DNA of 64,000 nucleotides from Polaromonas sp. (GCA_025362315.1 JANYGP010000075.1:62001-126000); one strand, 5' to 3'; numbered from the stretch's first letter, positions 25,045-33,975 are shown. Notes: a model not told the origin generated them from the sequence alone. Numbers and translations are program-made.

Positions 25045-26412
25045 TCAAATTGCACCGTCAAACATAAGAACATCAACTGCGTCACCGATTGCCACATTGC
25101 CTTGCGCGTGGTGCAAAACAATCAGGCCGTTGGCCTGGGCCATCGAGCTCAACACACCAGATCCCTGGTTGCCTGTGGTTTTGACTTGGCAAGCGCCGTC
25201 TGGCGCAGTCGACACCCAGCCGCGCTGGTATTCGGTGCGGCCTGCTTTTTTTCGCATGGGCTCGCTGCTGCGCGCTTTTAACAAAACTTGCTTGACGGCG
25301 ATGGCACCCATCATTTTCAGCAGGGCGGGGCGCACGAATGCCAGAAACGTCACCATCACGGCAACCGGGTTGCCCGGCAGGCCGAACAAAATGCAATCAG
25401 TTGACGCATTGCGTAAATCACTACTATTTTGATAGCTGCCAGCGCCCTTATTGTTAGGGCTGTAGGCTGATTTAATGCTGGAAAACGGCACAAAATCAGG
25501 CTTTTCAATGCGCCCAACTGCCATGGGTCTGCCAGGCCGCATGGCGATCCGCCAAAACTCTACATCGCCCAGCTCTCTCATCATGGCCTTGGTGTGGTCA
25601 GCCTCACCCACACTGACCCCGCCTGATGTGATGATGGCGTCTGCCTGACTTGCTGCCAGGGCAAATGCATCTTTCAAGGCGGCAGGGTCATCACGCACCA
25701 CGCCCATGTCAATCACCTGGCAGCCCATGCGGGTCAGCAAGCCAAACACCACGTACCGATTGCTGTCGTACACCGCGCCTTCACGCGGCAGCTCGCCCAG
25801 CGACAAAATCTCGTCACCGGTTGAAAAGTAGGCAACTTTCAGTTTTCTGAAGCAGGCCACTGTTTTCAAGCCCAAAGAGGCCACCAGCCCAATTCTTGCG
25901 GGCGTGAGCAGCTCACCTTTCAGGAGCGCGGCCTTGCCTTGCATCAGGTCTTCGCCCCGGTGGCGGCGGTTGTCACCTGGCTTGAGGATATTCGGCGGGA
26001 TGGCAATGGTTTGACCTGCGCTGGCTACAAATTCTTGCGGCACCACGGTGTCTAGCCCCGTTGGCATGATGGCCCCGGTCATGATCTTGACGCACTGGCC
26101 CTTAGTGCAAGTGCCCTGCCATGCTTTGCCTGCAAACGCAGTGCCGATCACTTGCAAGCTCAGTGGCTTGTCGCCCAATTGCTGCCCGTCAAATGAGTAG
26201 CCGTCCATGGCCGAGTTGTCGTGCGGGGGCACGTCAAACGGGCTGATGACGTTTGACGACAGCACACGGCCCAAAGCTTCAAACAAGGGCACGTCTTCGG
26301 TGTCTTGCACGGGGGTGACGAGCTGTTCCAGAAAGTGCAGCACATCGTCAGCTGCCAGCGCCTGGGGGTCGTACCCCTGCAATTCAGCACCGATTTGGGC
26401 AAGTGTTTTCAC
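25045..26412 (-). CDS. moeA: Molybdopterin molybdotransferase with an in-frame repeat insertion
   Basis: Inserts molybdate into adenylylated molybdopterin, the late step of cofactor synthesis. Family motifs are clear: VPPHDNSAMDGYSFDG, KIMTGAIMPTGLDTVVPQE, YFSTGDEI, TSGGVSVGEADH and FGLPGNPVAVMVTFL. Between RPGRPMAVGRIE and FGLPGNP, where relatives have a few residues, there are about 35 extra residues, of which about 311-331 are encoded by a copy of the dispersed repeat. The start is GTG at 26412, overlapping the mobA stop. Whether the enlarged loop affects activity is not known; it lies next to the active-site region. Confidence 0.95.
   Translation of the reverse strand: MKTLAQIGAELQGYDPQALAADDVLHFLEQLVTPVQDTEDVPLFEALGRVLSSNVISPFDVPPHDNSAMDGYSFDGQQLGDKPLSLQVIGTAFAGKAWQGTCTKGQCVKIMTGAIMPTGLDTVVPQEFVASAGQTIAIPPNILKPGDNRRHRGEDLMQGKAALLKGELLTPARIGLVASLGLKTVACFRKLKVAYFSTGDEILSLGELPREGAVYDSNRYVVFGLLTRMGCQVIDMGVVRDDPAALKDAFALAASQADAIITSGGVSVGEADHTKAMMRELGDVEFWRIAMRPGRPMAVGRIEKPDFVPFSSIKSAYSPNNKGAGSYQNSSDLRNASTDCILFGLPGNPVAVMVTFLAFVRPALLKMMGAIAVKQVLLKARSSEPMRKKAGRTEYQRGWVSTAPDGACQVKTTGNQGSGVLSSMAQANGLIVLHHAQGNVAIGDAVDVLMFDGAI
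25422..25478 (+). repeat. Dispersed palindromic repeat, copy 4, inside moeA
   Basis: CTATTTTGATAGCTGCCAGCGCCC ... TTAGGGCTGTAGGCTGATTT read in frame within moeA on the opposite strand. It adds about 20 codons without a stop. Confidence 0.75.
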
Positions 26413-27029
26413 GGCTGACGGGATTGAAGAAACTTAAGTTCAGCCAAGGTGTTGGCATTGAAAAATGCCTGCGCATCATCGCCCGGTAAATTGAACGGAA
26501 CGTGCGCGACTTTGTGCTGTGCTGTCCAGACATCGATCTTTCTGCCACCAGAACACGTGAAATTGTTCAGACTGTCGAGCATGTGTGTGCCCATCAGGCA
26601 AAACACTGGCTGCGCCCGGGTTTGCCCATCTTCTTCAGGTGCGCTGGCCACTGCAAAGTCTGCCGACTGTCTGGAAAACGCGTCAGCCATGCGCTCTGCC
26701 AGGTCATGCGGAAAGCGCGGTGTATCGCACGGCACAGTCAAAAGGTACGGCGTTTTGCACTGCACCAGCCCAGTCATGAAGCCTGCCAGAGGCCCCGCAA
26801 ATTCGCCCATGCTTGCAGCATCTGGCCAGACCGGCACGCCAAAGGATTCGTACTCTGCCAGATTGCGATTGGCATTGATCATCACATTTGCGACCTGCGC
26901 CTGAATGCGCTTCAACGCGTGCAGCGCCAGCGGGATGCCATTGAAGTGTTGCAAGCCCTTGTCAACGCCGCCCATGCGGGAGCCCCGGCCGCCGGCCAGA
27001 ATGACGCAGGTGATGTCGGCGGCTTGCAA
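26409..27029 (-). CDS. mobA: Molybdenum cofactor guanylyltransferase
   Basis: Transfers GMP to molybdenum-molybdopterin to form the bis-MGD cofactor used by DMSO reductase-family enzymes. The nucleotide-binding start VILAGGRGSRMGGVDKGL is diagnostic, with VPCDTPRFP as the metal-binding site. 206 residues is normal. The start is TTG at 27029, two bases after the moaA stop codon; the next gene moeA overlaps by four bases. moaA-mobA-moeA thus form a compact operon. Confidence 0.95.
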   Translation of the reverse strand: MQAADITCVILAGGRGSRMGGVDKGLQHFNGIPLALHALKRIQAQVANVMINANRNLAEYESFGVPVWPDAASMGEFAGPLAGFMTGLVQCKTPYLLTVPCDTPRFPHDLAERMADAFSRQSADFAVASAPEEDGQTRAQPVFCLMGTHMLDSLNNFTCSGGRKIDVWTAQHKVAHVPFNLPGDDAQAFFNANTLAELKFLQSRQP

Positions 27030-27031
27030 AG

Positions 27032-28153
27032 CTAGCCCCCGATGTAGCTCATCTCAACGCGCCTTCGGCCATGGCCAGAGTCAACGTCGGCAGGCAAGGC
27101 AGCCCGCAACTGTGAATAGCGGTCGCTGCGTTGCTGCCAGATGTTGGCAACTGCATTTGAAATTTGCGCATCGCTGAAGTCACCACGCAGCAGACCGCGA
27201 AGGTCGTGTCCTGAAACAGCAAACAGGCATAAAAACAGTTTTCCCTCGGTTGACAAGCGGGCCCGGTTGCAGTCGCCGCAAAATGCCTGCGTGACGCTGC
27301 TGATCACGCCAATCTCTCCAGCGCCATCGTCGTAGCGCCAGCGTTCGGCGGTCTCGCCAACGTAGTTTGGACCAATCGCTGTGACGGGAAACTCGCTGTT
27401 GATCACATCGATCAGTTGCCGGGACGGCATGACTTCATCCATGCGCCAGCCGTTGGTTGCGCCCACATCCATGTATTCAATGAAACGCAGCACATTGCCG
27501 GAATGGTGAAAGTGTCTGGCCATTGGCAAGATTTCGGAGTCGTTTGTGCCGCGCTTGACCACCATGTTGATCTTGATTGGCGACAAGCCCACGTTGTTGG
27601 CAACTTCAATGCCGTGCAGCACATCAGTTACTGGAAAGTCCACATCGTTCATGCGCCGAAAAATGGCGTCATCCATCGCGTCCAGGCTGACGGTGACGCG
27701 CTGCAGGCCTGCGTCTTTGAGCGACTTCGCTTTTTTGGCCAGCAGCGATGCATTGGTGGTCAGCGTGATGTCCAGCGGCTTGCCAGCAGCTGTGGTCATG
27801 CGGGCCAGCATTTCAATCAGCGCCTCAATGTTTTTGCGCAGCAGCGGCTCGCCGCCTGTCAAGCGGATTTTTTCAACGCCATGCGCTACAAAAACGCGAG
27901 CAAGCCGCGCAATTTCTTCGAAGCTCAGCAACGAAGATTGCGGCAAATACGCATAGTCTTTGTTAAATACCTCACTGGGCATGCAGTAGCTGCACCTGAA
28001 GTTGCAGCGATCGGTGACGCTGATGCGCAGGTCACGCAGGGGGCGGGCCAGGGTATCGGTGAGCAGGCCGGTAGCGGGGAACGATTGCGCCGCAGCATTG
28101 GCTGCCAGCTTGGCTGACAGTTGGCTGATGATGGGAATGATGCGGGCGGTCAT
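27032..28153 (-). CDS. moaA: GTP 3',8-cyclase, molybdenum cofactor synthesis
   Basis: Radical-SAM enzyme that starts molybdopterin synthesis from GTP. The N-terminal [4Fe-4S] site is CNFRCSYC (about residues 50-57), the C-terminal second cluster is [18 protein letters not shown], and the protein ends in the conserved GG needed for activity. LTGGEPLLR is the SAM-binding loop. 373 residues, with an N-terminal extension of about 40 residues rich in alanine. It is the first gene of the moaA-mobA-moeA operon. Confidence 0.97.
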   Translation of the reverse strand: MTARIIPIISQLSAKLAANAAAQSFPATGLLTDTLARPLRDLRISVTDRCNFRCSYCMPSEVFNKDYAYLPQSSLLSFEEIARLARVFVAHGVEKIRLTGGEPLLRKNIEALIEMLARMTTAAGKPLDITLTTNASLLAKKAKSLKDAGLQRVTVSLDAMDDAIFRRMNDVDFPVTDVLHGIEVANNVGLSPIKINMVVKRGTNDSEILPMARHFHHSGNVLRFIEYMDVGATNGWRMDEVMPSRQLIDVINSEFPVTAIGPNYVGETAERWRYDDGAGEIGVISSVTQAFCGDCNRARLSTEGKLFLCLFAVSGHDLRGLLRGDFSDAQISNAVANIWQQRSDRYSQLRAALPADVDSGHGRRRVEMSYIGG

Positions 28154-28165
28154 GACCTGGCAAGC

Positions 28166-28564
28166 TTATGCCAAAGCCGAGGCGATGTCGGTTTGCGCAA
28201 AGTCATTGCCTTTGTACAGAAGTCGATGGCCCAGTGCCTTGGCTGTCCCATACACAAAGCAGTCACCAAAGTTCAAGCTGGCTCGGTGTCGGCCTTTGCC
28301 GTAAACATGAAATGCGTCAATCGCAAGCTGAGCCATCTCCAGGGTGAAGGGTTCGATGGTGATGGTTGCAATGGTCAAGACCTCGGCCAAGCGCGCCGTG
28401 GACGCAGCGCCTAAACGCCCGCTCAGCACCATGGCGCACTCAAGATAAGCTGGCGCGGGCAGCATTTTGGTGCTGGCTACGCTAAGAGCAGCGACGTACG
28501 CCTCAGCGTCATCCTCTCCAATCGCTATGCACACCACAACTGACGTATCTACAACCAGCACCAT
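28166..28564 (-). CDS. PIN-domain ribonuclease toxin (VapC family)
   Basis: 132-residue toxin of a type II toxin-antitoxin pair, expected to cleave RNA. The PIN acidic residues are visible: VVDTSV at the start, YLECA in the middle and NFGDCFVYGTA near the end. The ATG at 28564 overlaps the antitoxin stop (TGATG), the normal coupling; a GTG one codon earlier is possible. It ends 12 bases before the start of moaA, which reads in the same direction. Confidence 0.9.
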   Translation of the reverse strand: MVLVVDTSVVVCIAIGEDDAEAYVAALSVASTKMLPAPAYLECAMVLSGRLGAASTARLAEVLTIATITIEPFTLEMAQLAIDAFHVYGKGRHRASLNFGDCFVYGTAKALGHRLLYKGNDFAQTDIASALA

Positions 28565-28830
28565 CACGCAGGCAGGCCATTGTTGTCATAACCGATGATC
28601 TCGTTGTCAGTGCGTGTGTCCAGCACCGGCTCAGCACGCGCCTTTTGCACAATCACCATCAACGCATCAAATTGGGTTTTGGCATCAGCATTGATGTTGC
28701 TGGGTGTGACTTGAAGTGCCTGTTCAAGCAGTACTGTTGCCTGTTTGTTCACCGAACGATGATTGGCCGCGGCTGCACTTTGCAAGCGTGCCTGTAAAAC
28801 GTCGGGCAATCGCAATGTGATGGTGTTCAT
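28564..28830 (-). CDS. Antitoxin of the VapC pair (ribbon-helix-helix type)
   Basis: 88-residue antitoxin. The N-terminus ITLRLPDVLQARLQSAAAANHRSVNKQ is a ribbon-helix-helix DNA-binding motif like FitA/Arc; the acidic C-terminal tail would block the toxin. The ATG at 28830 is chosen because the strand of the ribbon starts immediately after. As in most such pairs it precedes the toxin and should repress the promoter. Confidence 0.85.
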   Translation of the reverse strand: MNTITLRLPDVLQARLQSAAAANHRSVNKQATVLLEQALQVTPSNINADAKTQFDALMVIVQKARAEPVLDTRTDNEIIGYDNNGLPA

Positions 28831-28872
28831 TGAGTCATTATGAATCAAAAAGATTCATCTTACAAAATCTCA

Positions 28873-29634
28873 TCAAACGCACCTCGCGCCATCCACTTCA
28901 ATACACACGCCACTGATGAAAGCTGCCTCGTCACTGGCCAGATACAGCGCTGCGTTTGCAACATCCAGCGCAGTCGAAAAGCGGCCCAACGGAATGCTGC
29001 TCCTGAATTTGGCCAAACGCGTTTCATCCATCGGCCCACCTGCAAACTCAGCCGACAAACCCGTTTCGGGGTTAAACACTGGGTTGATGCAGTTGACCCG
29101 AATGTTGTCCGGCCCCAACTCGGCGGCCAATGATTTGGATGTGGTGATCACCGCGCCCTTGCTGCCGTTGTACCAGGTCAAGCCCGGACGGGGGCGCACA
29201 CCAGCGGTGGAGGCAATGTTGATAAAGCTGCCGCCACCATTGGCTTTAAAAAACGGCACGGCGTGGATGGTGCTCAAGTAAATGCTTTTGACATTGATGG
29301 CGTAGCACTTGTCAAAGTCGTCCTCACTGACGTCCAGCGCAGGTTGGTTCAGGTGCGTCCAGCCCGCGTTGTTGACCATCACGTCCAACTTGCCGTGGCG
29401 CGCAACAGCTGCTTCAACCAGCGCCTTGACCTGAGCAGAGTTGGTCACATCCGCCTGAAAAAACGAAGCAGTGCCGCCTGCTTTCGCGATGGCAGCTACC
29501 ACCGCCTCGCCCATGGCCGCATTGATGTCGTTCACAACAACGCTGGCCCCTTCAGCCGCCAAGCGCCGGGAAATGCCCTCACCAATGCCGCCGCCAGAGC
29601 CTGTGACGATGATGGATTTATTTTTAAGTCTCAT
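28873..29634 (-). CDS. Short-chain dehydrogenase/reductase
   Basis: 253-residue NAD(P)-dependent oxidoreductase with the classical SDR signs: TGSGGGIGEGISRRLA, NNAG, and the catalytic Ser, Tyr and Lys in IASTAGVRPRPGLTWYNGSKGA. It most resembles 3-oxoacyl-ACP reductase-like or glucose-dehydrogenase-like SDRs of unassigned substrate. It stands alone between two toxin-antitoxin pairs, with a dispersed repeat at its upstream side. Confidence 0.88.
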   Translation of the reverse strand: MRLKNKSIIVTGSGGGIGEGISRRLAAEGASVVVNDINAAMGEAVVAAIAKAGGTASFFQADVTNSAQVKALVEAAVARHGKLDVMVNNAGWTHLNQPALDVSEDDFDKCYAINVKSIYLSTIHAVPFFKANGGGSFINIASTAGVRPRPGLTWYNGSKGAVITTSKSLAAELGPDNIRVNCINPVFNPETGLSAEFAGGPMDETRLAKFRSSIPLGRFSTALDVANAALYLASDEAAFISGVCIEVDGARCV

Positions 29635-29645
29635 GGCTGTCTTCT

Positions 29646-29703
29646 ATTTTGCTATTTAATCAGGAGCTGCTCGCGCCCATTTATATTGGGCTGTGGCTGA
29701 TAT
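29646..29703 (+). repeat. Dispersed palindromic repeat, copy 5
   Basis: TTTTGCTATTTAATCAGGAGCTGCTCGCGCCC ... TTGGGCTGTGGCTGATATT, one of the best-conserved copies, between the SDR gene and the YoeB-like toxin gene. Confidence 0.75.
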
Positions 29704-29987
29704 TACTCGTAATGCGTCCACATGCGCAGAATCTTCACATGGTGTGTTGGTTCAATGACTTCGTACACCAAGCGGTGCTGCACATTGATGCGCCGCGAGT
29801 AGGCTTTTTCTAACCCGCCCCCCAACTTTTCAAAGGGTGGTGGCGTTTGGTACGGGTTGGCTTGCAGCACGTTCAACAACTCGACGGCCTTAGGTCGCAG
29901 CCCAGAGTGAGCCAACTTCTTTGCGTCTTTTTGCGCTTGTGAGGTGTAAAAGAGCTGCCAGCGCTGCGCGGCCAACGGCTGGCTCAC
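29703..29987 (-). CDS. RelE/YoeB-type mRNA interferase toxin
   Basis: 94-residue toxin of the Txe/YoeB group, expected to cut mRNA on the ribosome. The body WQLFYTSQAQKDAKKLAHSGLRPKAVELL and PFEKLGGGLEKAYSRRINVQHRLVYEV match the family, and the C-terminus retains the catalytic-type His-Tyr pair (MWTHYE). It starts at a GTG that overlaps the antitoxin stop (GTGA). Confidence 0.9.
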   Translation of the reverse strand: MSQPLAAQRWQLFYTSQAQKDAKKLAHSGLRPKAVELLNVLQANPYQTPPPFEKLGGGLEKAYSRRINVQHRLVYEVIEPTHHVKILRMWTHYE

Positions 29988-30226
29988 CAGTCCAGCTCAG
30001 TTTTGCAGTTTTCAATGGGCGTGTTCAAACCCTCGAGAATGGATTCGCGCATACCGGGTATCGACGTGAGGAACAAGGTTTCCTGTATCGACGCCCAGTC
30101 CTCACCAGAAACCAACACGGCCGTGTTGCGCTTGCCTTTGATGATGATGGGTTGGTGCGATGCGGCGCTGTCGTCAATCAAGCGGTAGAGGTTGGCGCGG
30201 GCTTCTGATGCTGTGAGAACGTTCAT
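29984..30226 (-). CDS. Phd/YefM-type antitoxin
   Basis: 80-residue antitoxin paired with the YoeB-like toxin. The Phd/YefM DNA-binding fold is clear from MNVLTASEARANLYRLIDD and PIIIKGKRNTAVLVSGEDW. The ATG at 30226 is preferred to a GTG one codon upstream. The C-terminal tail (about 55-80) would wrap the toxin. Confidence 0.9.
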   Translation of the reverse strand: MNVLTASEARANLYRLIDDSAASHQPIIIKGKRNTAVLVSGEDWASIQETLFLTSIPGMRESILEGLNTPIENCKTELDW

Positions 30227-30281
30227 CACTCAATGGTACGTTTTGCGGTACGTGTTGTCAAGTTGAAAGCGATTCAGGCTT

Positions 30282-31157
30282 TTAACTTGAATTGTTTGCA
30301 GGGGGCAATGTCGCCCACAGCCTGGCAAGCATTGCCTCATATTGGCTGTCTTCTGGCTCGATCCGATGTAAATTCGCGTCTGCAAGCTGCTCGTCCAGCG
30401 TTTTTTTTCCGCCAAGCTGAAGACATTCCAGCGTTGCGGCCTCTGCTGCTTGCAGGTCTGCAATTAAAAATAGGCCGTACCCCAGGTTGCCTAACACCAT
30501 CGCGCGATCTTGTTGGCTGCATTGGCGTTTTGCACGTTTTAGTCCGGCATTGGCGCTGCAAAGAAAGTCGCGCTTCAGTGGGCCGTTATTCCAAAACTGT
30601 TTTGCAAGGAGAAGTTTATTGACGCCAGCTTGAATCAGCCCCATCGCCACCCGCTCGCGCATAGCCGTTGTAGGGTCTGCACCAAAGTGCTGGTCTAGTT
30701 CGCTATACGTGGCGATCGCGTCAAACGGTCGGTTTAAGCGTGAAAGCGTGACGCCTTTTGCGACTAGGTATAGCGAAATCTGTTGCGGAGCCGCTTCACT
30801 GCTGCTGTCCGAGAGACTAATGGCGTCGTCAAACGCAATCAGCGCAGATTGAAGGTTTCCCTCAGAAATAAACGCTAATCCACGGGCGTAAAAGTCACTG
30901 GCAGTAAAGTCAGATTCGGGTCTGGTTTTGAGAGTTTCTCTAGCTTCTCGAACAGTCGCTGCCGCCCTCTGATTGACTTCGTCGGTAGGCTCACCACCAC
31001 CAGCTGTTTTGCTGTCGGGCCTGAGCAAAACCAGGCCGGCTTCATTAATTTCCCTTTCCTTGGCTGCTTTGCTGATGTGAGATTGATTAACACCGGCTTG
31101 AATTTGCTCTACACCGTCCGTTGCTTTCGCGCGTAATCTTTCAATCTCTGAATTCAA
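30282..31157 (-). pseudogene. TPR-like protein, 3' part of a gene split by an amber codon
   Basis: The 291-codon frame encodes an alpha-helical repeat protein: a coiled-coil-like start (LNSEIERLRAKATDGVEQIQAG), then TPR-like units (ASDFYARGLAFISEGNLQSALIAFDDAIS; ISLYLVAKGVTLSRLNRPFDAIATY). It has only a TTG start with no RBS. It is exactly in frame with the upstream gene, separated by one TAG at 31179-31181 and seven sense codons (FDQNAVE). I therefore read it as the distal part of one original gene rather than an independent gene. The complete protein would be a membrane- or secreted-anchored TPR protein of about 430 residues. Confidence 0.6.
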
Positions 31158-31178
31158 CTCGACGGCGTTTTGATCAAA

Positions 31179-31568
31179 CTATTGTTTAGATGCCGACCGC
31201 GCTTCTTTTTCGGCTTTGCTTTTCGCGCTGAAGTAGGTTGCAAAACCAGCAATAAACACGAAAACAGTGATGGCTGCGCTGGTGTAAGAGATGTAATTGC
31301 CCAAGGTCGTGGTTTGGTTTGAAATGGCGGTCAGGCTATTGGTATCTTTTGCGGTGTTTTCGGTTTGCCGCTTTTCAACATCGTCGAGCTTCCTGACAAA
31401 AGCCTCGCGTTGCACTGCCAGCTCTTTGTCTAGCGCACGGACTTGCTCTTGCAGTTTTTCAAAGTCAGCTTGGGTCGCGTTTTGGTTTGCTGCAATGGCG
31501 GGGCTAGCAGTAGCCACCGCCAACATGAAAGCCCACAGACCCTTGAGAATTAAGTTTTGCCAGGACAT
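31179..31568 (-). pseudogene. Membrane/coiled-coil protein, 5' part of a gene split by an amber codon
   Basis: From the ATG at 31568 the 129 residues contain a signal peptide (WQNLILKGLWAFMLAVATASPAIA), a coiled coil (FEKLQEQVRALDKELAVQREAFVRKLDD) and a transmembrane helix (AAITVFVFIAGFATYFSA), ending EARSASKQ-stop. The frame continues past TAG into the TPR protein; related proteins that I recall have a Trp there (TGG), so a single base change probably created the stop. A short membrane protein could still be made. Confidence 0.6.
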
Positions 31569-31597
31569 GACAATTTTAAAAATGATCAACGGATTTT

Positions 31598-31653
31598 AGT
31601 ATCGATTTGATAGCTGCTCGCGTACGTATTTATTGGGCTTCAGCTTGGTTTAA
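31598..31653 (+). repeat. Dispersed palindromic repeat, copy 6
   Basis: AGTATCGATTTGATAGCTGCTCGCG ... TTATTGGGCTTCAGCTTGGTTT, in the gap between the split TPR gene and a PIN toxin gene. Confidence 0.75.
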
Positions 31654-32047
31654 AGGGGTCAAGCAGGGTAACGCCAAAGGGTTTGAAGTCTTTGACGTTG
31701 CGTGTCACTACCGTCAAGCCATGCACTAGCGCTGTTGCTGCAATCATGGCATCTTGGTCGTGATGATCGGGTTTTCGGTGTGTCAATTTAGCCAAACGGC
31801 GGTACACATCAGCGCTGATGTCTATGACTGCAAAGGACGCTTGCAAACCGTTGAGCCATGCTTCAATTTCAAGCGCTTTGGCTTTGTTGTTGTCGCGGGT
31901 TAACTCAATGCCCGCTTGAATCTCACCTAAAACGACAACGCTCAGGTGCAGTGACGGCGCGGGCACTGACTGAAACCACGCTAAAACTCCACCATGAGGC
32001 TTGGCTTTACGAAGCTCTGAAATGACGTTGGTGTCAAGCAGGTACAC
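31640..32047 (-). CDS. PIN-domain ribonuclease toxin (FitB/VapC family)
   Basis: 135-residue PIN toxin. LLDTNVISELRKAKPHGGVLAWF at the N-terminus, VVVLGEIQAGIE in the middle and HHDQDAMIAATALVHGLTVVTRN at the C-terminus hold the conserved acidic residues and match FitB. The start is GTG at 32047. Its 3' end lies within a copy of the dispersed repeat, which supplies the last few codons (about LDPFKPS). The antitoxin gene lies 29 bases upstream. Confidence 0.9.
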   Translation of the reverse strand: MYLLDTNVISELRKAKPHGGVLAWFQSVPAPSLHLSVVVLGEIQAGIELTRDNNKAKALEIEAWLNGLQASFAVIDISADVYRRLAKLTHRKPDHHDQDAMIAATALVHGLTVVTRNVKDFKPFGVTLLDPFKPS

Positions 32048-32076
32048 GAAAGAGATGCAAGATATGCGCTAAGGCT

Positions 32077-32343
32077 TCAGAACTGTGGCGCTGGGCGGCG
32101 GCGACCTTTTGATTTTGCGCGGTCGGGCAACGGCAAGCCATCCTCAAACTTCGGCCCTTGGTTCAACAGCCAATCCTTGATGTCAACAGGTGCGAGTTTT
32201 TTTAGACGTTCCCATTGAGCGATCGGCAGCAGCACCGCAGATTCTTTGCCGTGGTAAGTCACCACCTGCGGCCCTTGGGTCAGGGACGCATTGAGGAATT
32301 CACTGAAACGCGCTTTTGCGTCTTGTACGGGCCAGGAGTTCAT
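32077..32343 (-). CDS. Phd/YefM-type antitoxin
   Basis: 88-residue antitoxin for the PIN toxin downstream. It shows the Phd-like opening WPVQDAKARFSEFLNASLTQGPQVV and HGKESAVLLPIAQWERL. The tail is basic and proline-rich (KSKGRRRPAPQF). This combination of a Phd-type antitoxin with a PIN toxin is common. Confidence 0.88.
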   Translation of the reverse strand: MNSWPVQDAKARFSEFLNASLTQGPQVVTYHGKESAVLLPIAQWERLKKLAPVDIKDWLLNQGPKFEDGLPLPDRAKSKGRRRPAPQF

Positions 32344-32410
32344 CGTATGCTTTCAAAAGTAGTCTGTATTCTAGTCAGATTTAAAAGCTGCGTAAACAAT
32401 CTTGTGAATT

Positions 32411-33844
32411 TCACCCATGCTTGACCGCCACAGTCTTCAGCGTCGTAAACCCAAGCAGCGCCTCAAACCCCTTCTCGCGGCCATACCCTGACGACTTCAC
32501 GCCGCCAAACGGCAGCTCCACGCCGCCGCCTGCGCCGTAGTTGTTGATAAAAACCTGGCCTGCACGGACTTTTTTGGCCATGCGGAATTGGCGTGCGCCG
32601 TCTTGGGTCCACACGCCTGCCACCAGGCCGAATTGCGTGGCGTTGGCAAGTTCGATGGCGTGGGCTTCGTCTTTGAAGGCCATCGCGCACAGCACGGGGC
32701 CAAACACTTCTTCCTGTGCCAGGCGGTGCATCGCGGGCACGTCGCGCAGCAGGGTGGGGGCTTGGTAAAAACCAGTTTCAGGTGCGTCGTCTACCACCAC
32801 GCCTTGCGCCACCATCGGGATGCCTGCGACTTGCGCGTCGCTTAAAAAGTCCCACACGCGCTGCTGCTGGCTTTGGCGGATGAGGGGGCCGACGTCCAGG
32901 TCGAGTGCGGCAGGGCCGACGCGCAGGGCTGCAAACGCTTCGCCTAGTCGCTCCAACAAGGGTTCGTAAATGCTTTGCTCAACCAGTAGCCGTGAGCCTG
33001 CCGAGCAGGTTTGCCCAGCGTTCTGCACGATGGCGTTGATGAGGGTGGGGATGGCCTCGTCCAGATTCGCATCAGCAAACACGATTTGCGGGCTTTTGCC
33101 GCCCAGCTCCAGCGTGACCGGGCAGTGGCGCACGGCTGCGACTTGCTGGATGAGTGTGCCAACCGACGGGCTGCCGGTAAAGCTGATGTGGTCGATGCCC
33201 GCGTGCCGCGCCAGCGCGTCACCCACTTCATGGCCATAGCCGGTGACGATGTTGATCGCCCCCGCTGGAAAGCCGACTTCAGCCGCCAATTGCGCCACGC
33301 GAAGGATTGAAAGGCAAGCGTCTTCACTTGGCTTGACCACGCACACATTGCCTGCCGCCAGCGCGCCGCCCACGCTGCGGCCAAAAATCTGCATCGGGTA
33401 ATTCCACGGAATGATGTGCCCGGTAACGCCGTGGGGTTCGCGCCAGGTCATCACGCTGTAGCCATTCAAGTAGGGCAGGGTGTCGCCATGCAACTTGTCG
33501 CAAGCGCCAGCGTAAAACTCGAAGTAGCGGGCGAGGGCGGCGGCATCTGCACGCGCTTGCTTCACCGGCTTGCCGCAATCGCGCTGCTCTAGCAGGGCCA
33601 ACTCGTCAGCATGCTCGGCAATCTTGTTCGACAGCTTCATGAGCAGCCGCCCACGCTCGGCAGCGGTGATGTGCTGCCACACCAAGTCAAAACAATCCCG
33701 CGCGGCAGTTACGGCGATGTGCAAGTCATGTGCATTGCTGCGCTGAATTTCATCAAATACTTGCCCATCAGATGGATCAATGACGGGAATGAATTTACCG
33801 GACGAAGAGGGGACGGAAGCGTTGGCGATGTAGTTGAGTTGCAT
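32411..33844 (-). CDS. Aldehyde dehydrogenase family protein
   Basis: 477-residue NAD(P)-dependent aldehyde dehydrogenase. The catalytic glutamate is in LELGGKSPQ and the cysteine nucleophile in NAGQTCSAGSRL; the Rossmann and bridging domains are complete (IIPWNYPMQIFGRSVGGALAAGN). It resembles betaine-aldehyde/gamma-aminobutyraldehyde-type enzymes but the substrate is not fixed by sequence. It is a single-gene unit; the segment upstream carries a repeat copy, and an accessory toxin-antitoxin patch lies downstream. Confidence 0.93.
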   Translation of the reverse strand: MQLNYIANASVPSSSGKFIPVIDPSDGQVFDEIQRSNAHDLHIAVTAARDCFDLVWQHITAAERGRLLMKLSNKIAEHADELALLEQRDCGKPVKQARADAAALARYFEFYAGACDKLHGDTLPYLNGYSVMTWREPHGVTGHIIPWNYPMQIFGRSVGGALAAGNVCVVKPSEDACLSILRVAQLAAEVGFPAGAINIVTGYGHEVGDALARHAGIDHISFTGSPSVGTLIQQVAAVRHCPVTLELGGKSPQIVFADANLDEAIPTLINAIVQNAGQTCSAGSRLLVEQSIYEPLLERLGEAFAALRVGPAALDLDVGPLIRQSQQQRVWDFLSDAQVAGIPMVAQGVVVDDAPETGFYQAPTLLRDVPAMHRLAQEEVFGPVLCAMAFKDEAHAIELANATQFGLVAGVWTQDGARQFRMAKKVRAGQVFINNYGAGGGVELPFGGVKSSGYGREKGFEALLGFTTLKTVAVKHG

Positions 33845-33907
33845 GGGTTTATTTTGCGCCGAAAAACAAGAAAATGGCCTGATTCACACGAATTTAGGTA
33901 TTAAATA

Positions 33908-33960
33908 AGTCTACAAGCCAATAAATACGGGCGCAAGCAGCTACTAAAAAAATAGCATAT
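33908..33960 (-). repeat. Dispersed palindromic repeat, copy 7
   Basis: Minus-strand orientation: ATGCTATTTTTTTAGTAGCTGCTTGCGCCC-type core with GGC arms, in the gap between the aldehyde dehydrogenase and hppA genes. Confidence 0.7.
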
Positions 33961-33975
33961 AGATTAACCAAAAGG

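Noticed and set aside
28154-28165. Molybdenum cofactor riboswitch before moaA
   Set aside because: Only 12 bases separate moaA from the VapC gene upstream and no suitable structured leader exists.
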